From NCBI RefSeq assembly GCF_011764545.1, contig NZ_AP022870.1:2712001-2776000 (forward strand): DNA of 64,000 nucleotides. The letters are read 5' to 3'. Positions 63,157-64,000 of the stretch are shown in pieces. Position 1 is the first letter of the stretch; each line of letters starts with the position of its first letter. Position numbers and translations under genes: made by a program. This stretch comes from Phytohabitans flavus. Lineage in GTDB: Bacteria; Actinomycetota; Actinomycetes; Mycobacteriales; Micromonosporaceae. The notes under the pieces were generated by a model. That model did not search any database. It was given only the letters and a program-made list of their open reading frames with translations, and was not told the origin of the DNA.

Positions 63157-64000
63157 ATGGAATGGATCACGGTCACCGGGGCGCGGCTGCACAACCTGAA
63201 GAACGTCACCCTCGCCGTACCCAAGCGCCAGCTTGTCGTCCTCACCGGGCTGTCCGGGTCGGGCAAGTCGACGCTCGCGTTCGACACGTTGCACCGCGAG
63301 GGGCAGCGGCAGTACCTCGAGTCGCTCGGGATGGTGACCGCTTTCGTGAGCAAGCCGGCCGTCGACTCGATCACCGGGCTCTCCCCCTCCATCAGCATCG
63401 ACCAGCATCTGACCAACCGCAGCCCGCGCTCCACAGTGGGCACCGCCACCGAGGTCTTCACGTACCTGCGGCTGCTCTGGGCCCGCATCGGCCACCGGCC
63501 CTGCCCCTCCTGCGGCGCCGACGTACCACCCGGGTATGACGTGGCCAGCGACGACGACTGGGACGAGGCGGCCACCGACGCCCTCCCGTGCCCGCACTGC
63601 GGCGCACCGGTGCCGAACCTGGTGATGGGCGACTTCTCGTTCAACAAGCCGGCCGGCGCCTGCCCCACCTGCACCGGCATCGGCACCGTGCACCGCGCGG
63701 ACGCCGCCCGCCTCGTGGACGAGGAGCGGAGTGTCGACGGCGGCGCGGTGCTCGGCTGGCCGCCGGCCCTCACCGAACACAACATCGCGGTGCTGCGGGC
63801 CGCCGCCCGCCACTACGGCTTCGCGTTCGCGCCGGGCACGCCGGTCAAGCACCTGGCGCCGGCAGCCCGCGCCCTCCTGCTGCACGGCGCCGGCAGCGCC
63901 GAGTTCACCCGGCACTTCCCGGACACACCGCCGCCCGCGACCGTCGCGAAGGGACGCTTCGAGGGGGTACTGACGAACGTGCTGCGCCGGTACGCGGACC
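63157..64000 (+). CDS. UvrA paralogue (excinuclease ABC subunit A-like), truncated by the window end
   Basis: The visible 281 residues match the N-terminal part of Uvr[21 protein letters not shown], Walker [34 protein letters not shown], then a zinc module ([11 protein letters not shown] and [11 protein letters not shown]) and [10 protein letters not shown]. Pairing with a MerR regulator and the [12 protein letters not shown] variant suggest a short UvrA-like/drug-resistance paralogue rather than housekeeping UvrA. Such proteins can protect against DNA-binding drugs. The end lies outside the window. Confidence 0.88.
   Translation, partial: MEWITVTGARLHNLKNVTLAVPKRQLVVLTGLSGSGKSTLAFDTLHREGQRQYLESLGMVTAFVSKPAVDSITGLSPSISIDQHLTNRSPRSTVGTATEVFTYLRLLWARIGHRPCPSCGADVPPGYDVASDDDWDEAATDALPCPHCGAPVPNLVMGDFSFNKPAGACPTCTGIGTVHRADAARLVDEERSVDGGAVLGWPPALTEHNIAVLRAAARHYGFAFAPGTPVKHLAPAARALLLHGAGSAEFTRHFPDTPPPATVAKGRFEGVLTNVLRRYAD

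Overview
The window is very GC-rich DNA (by eye well above two thirds G+C), with dense gene packing, GTG/TTG starts behind GGAGG-type ribosome binding sites, many secreted polysaccharide-active proteins with discoidin or ricin modules, and MocR/ROK/PadR/MerR regulators. This fits a soil or plant-associated actinomycete, most likely of the Micromonosporaceae. The family is an inference from gene style; no marker gene was searched. No rRNA, tRNA, CRISPR array, transposase or phage gene was recognised.

Layout. 0-7 kb is a polysaccharide-degradation zone: the 3' part of a discoidin-bearing glycoside hydrolase, an aldo/keto reductase, a GH18 chitinase with a ricin lectin domain, a ROK regulator, a DUF305 lipoprotein and an AA10 chitin-type LPMO. 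7-12.5 kb holds a MacB-like ABC exporter (ATPase, permease, adaptor), a lipoprotein and an OmpR-type two-component pair. 12.5-24.3 kb holds a PfkB kinase, a penicillin-acylase-family Ntn hydrolase, a MocR regulator lacking its PLP lysine, an alpha/beta hydrolase, small membrane and oxidase genes, a TetR-MMPL divergent pair and an MFS exporter. 24.3-35.3 kb holds a GH95 fucosidase with CBM6/CBM32-type modules, a PRC-barrel protein, a VOC protein, a second aldo/keto reductase, a large polytopic membrane protein and a PadR-membrane-protein pair. 35.3-38.8 kb is one very large NACHT NTPase with pentapeptide repeats. 39-46.7 kb is a mixed accessory region: histidine phosphatase, a decayed CBM3 domain, DUF1772, cupin, GNAT, methyltransferase, DUF998, ketopantoate reductase, a cysteine-free L36 paralogue and a BBE-type flavoprotein. 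46.8-49.3 kb is a Tat-exported GH71/99-like enzyme with discoidin-FN3-discoidin modules. 49.8-60.2 kb looks like a coherent but undescribed pathway: Nudix/NrtR-like regulator, CDP-alcohol phosphatidyltransferase, Zn-type dehydrogenase, an altered PTPS/QueD-like protein, GT4 glycosyltransferase, methyltransferase, LPG-synthase-like membrane protein, class IV aminotransferase, sulfotransferase-like protein and RibD-C reductase. The window ends with a hemerythrin protein, a two-headed MerR regulator and a divergent UvrA paralogue.

Two window-wide patterns stand out. From about 38.8 kb onward, degenerate minisatellite-like tandem repeats are common, both between genes and inside genes, where they form in-frame low-complexity insertions in otherwise ordinary enzymes. 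Separately, at least eleven single-base losses, mostly in runs of G or C, break nine otherwise intact genes. This looks more like uncorrected sequencing or assembly error than gene decay, so the genes marked pseudogene for that reason may be intact in the organism. The decayed CBM3 domain and the amber codon in the ketopantoate reductase are different and may be real.
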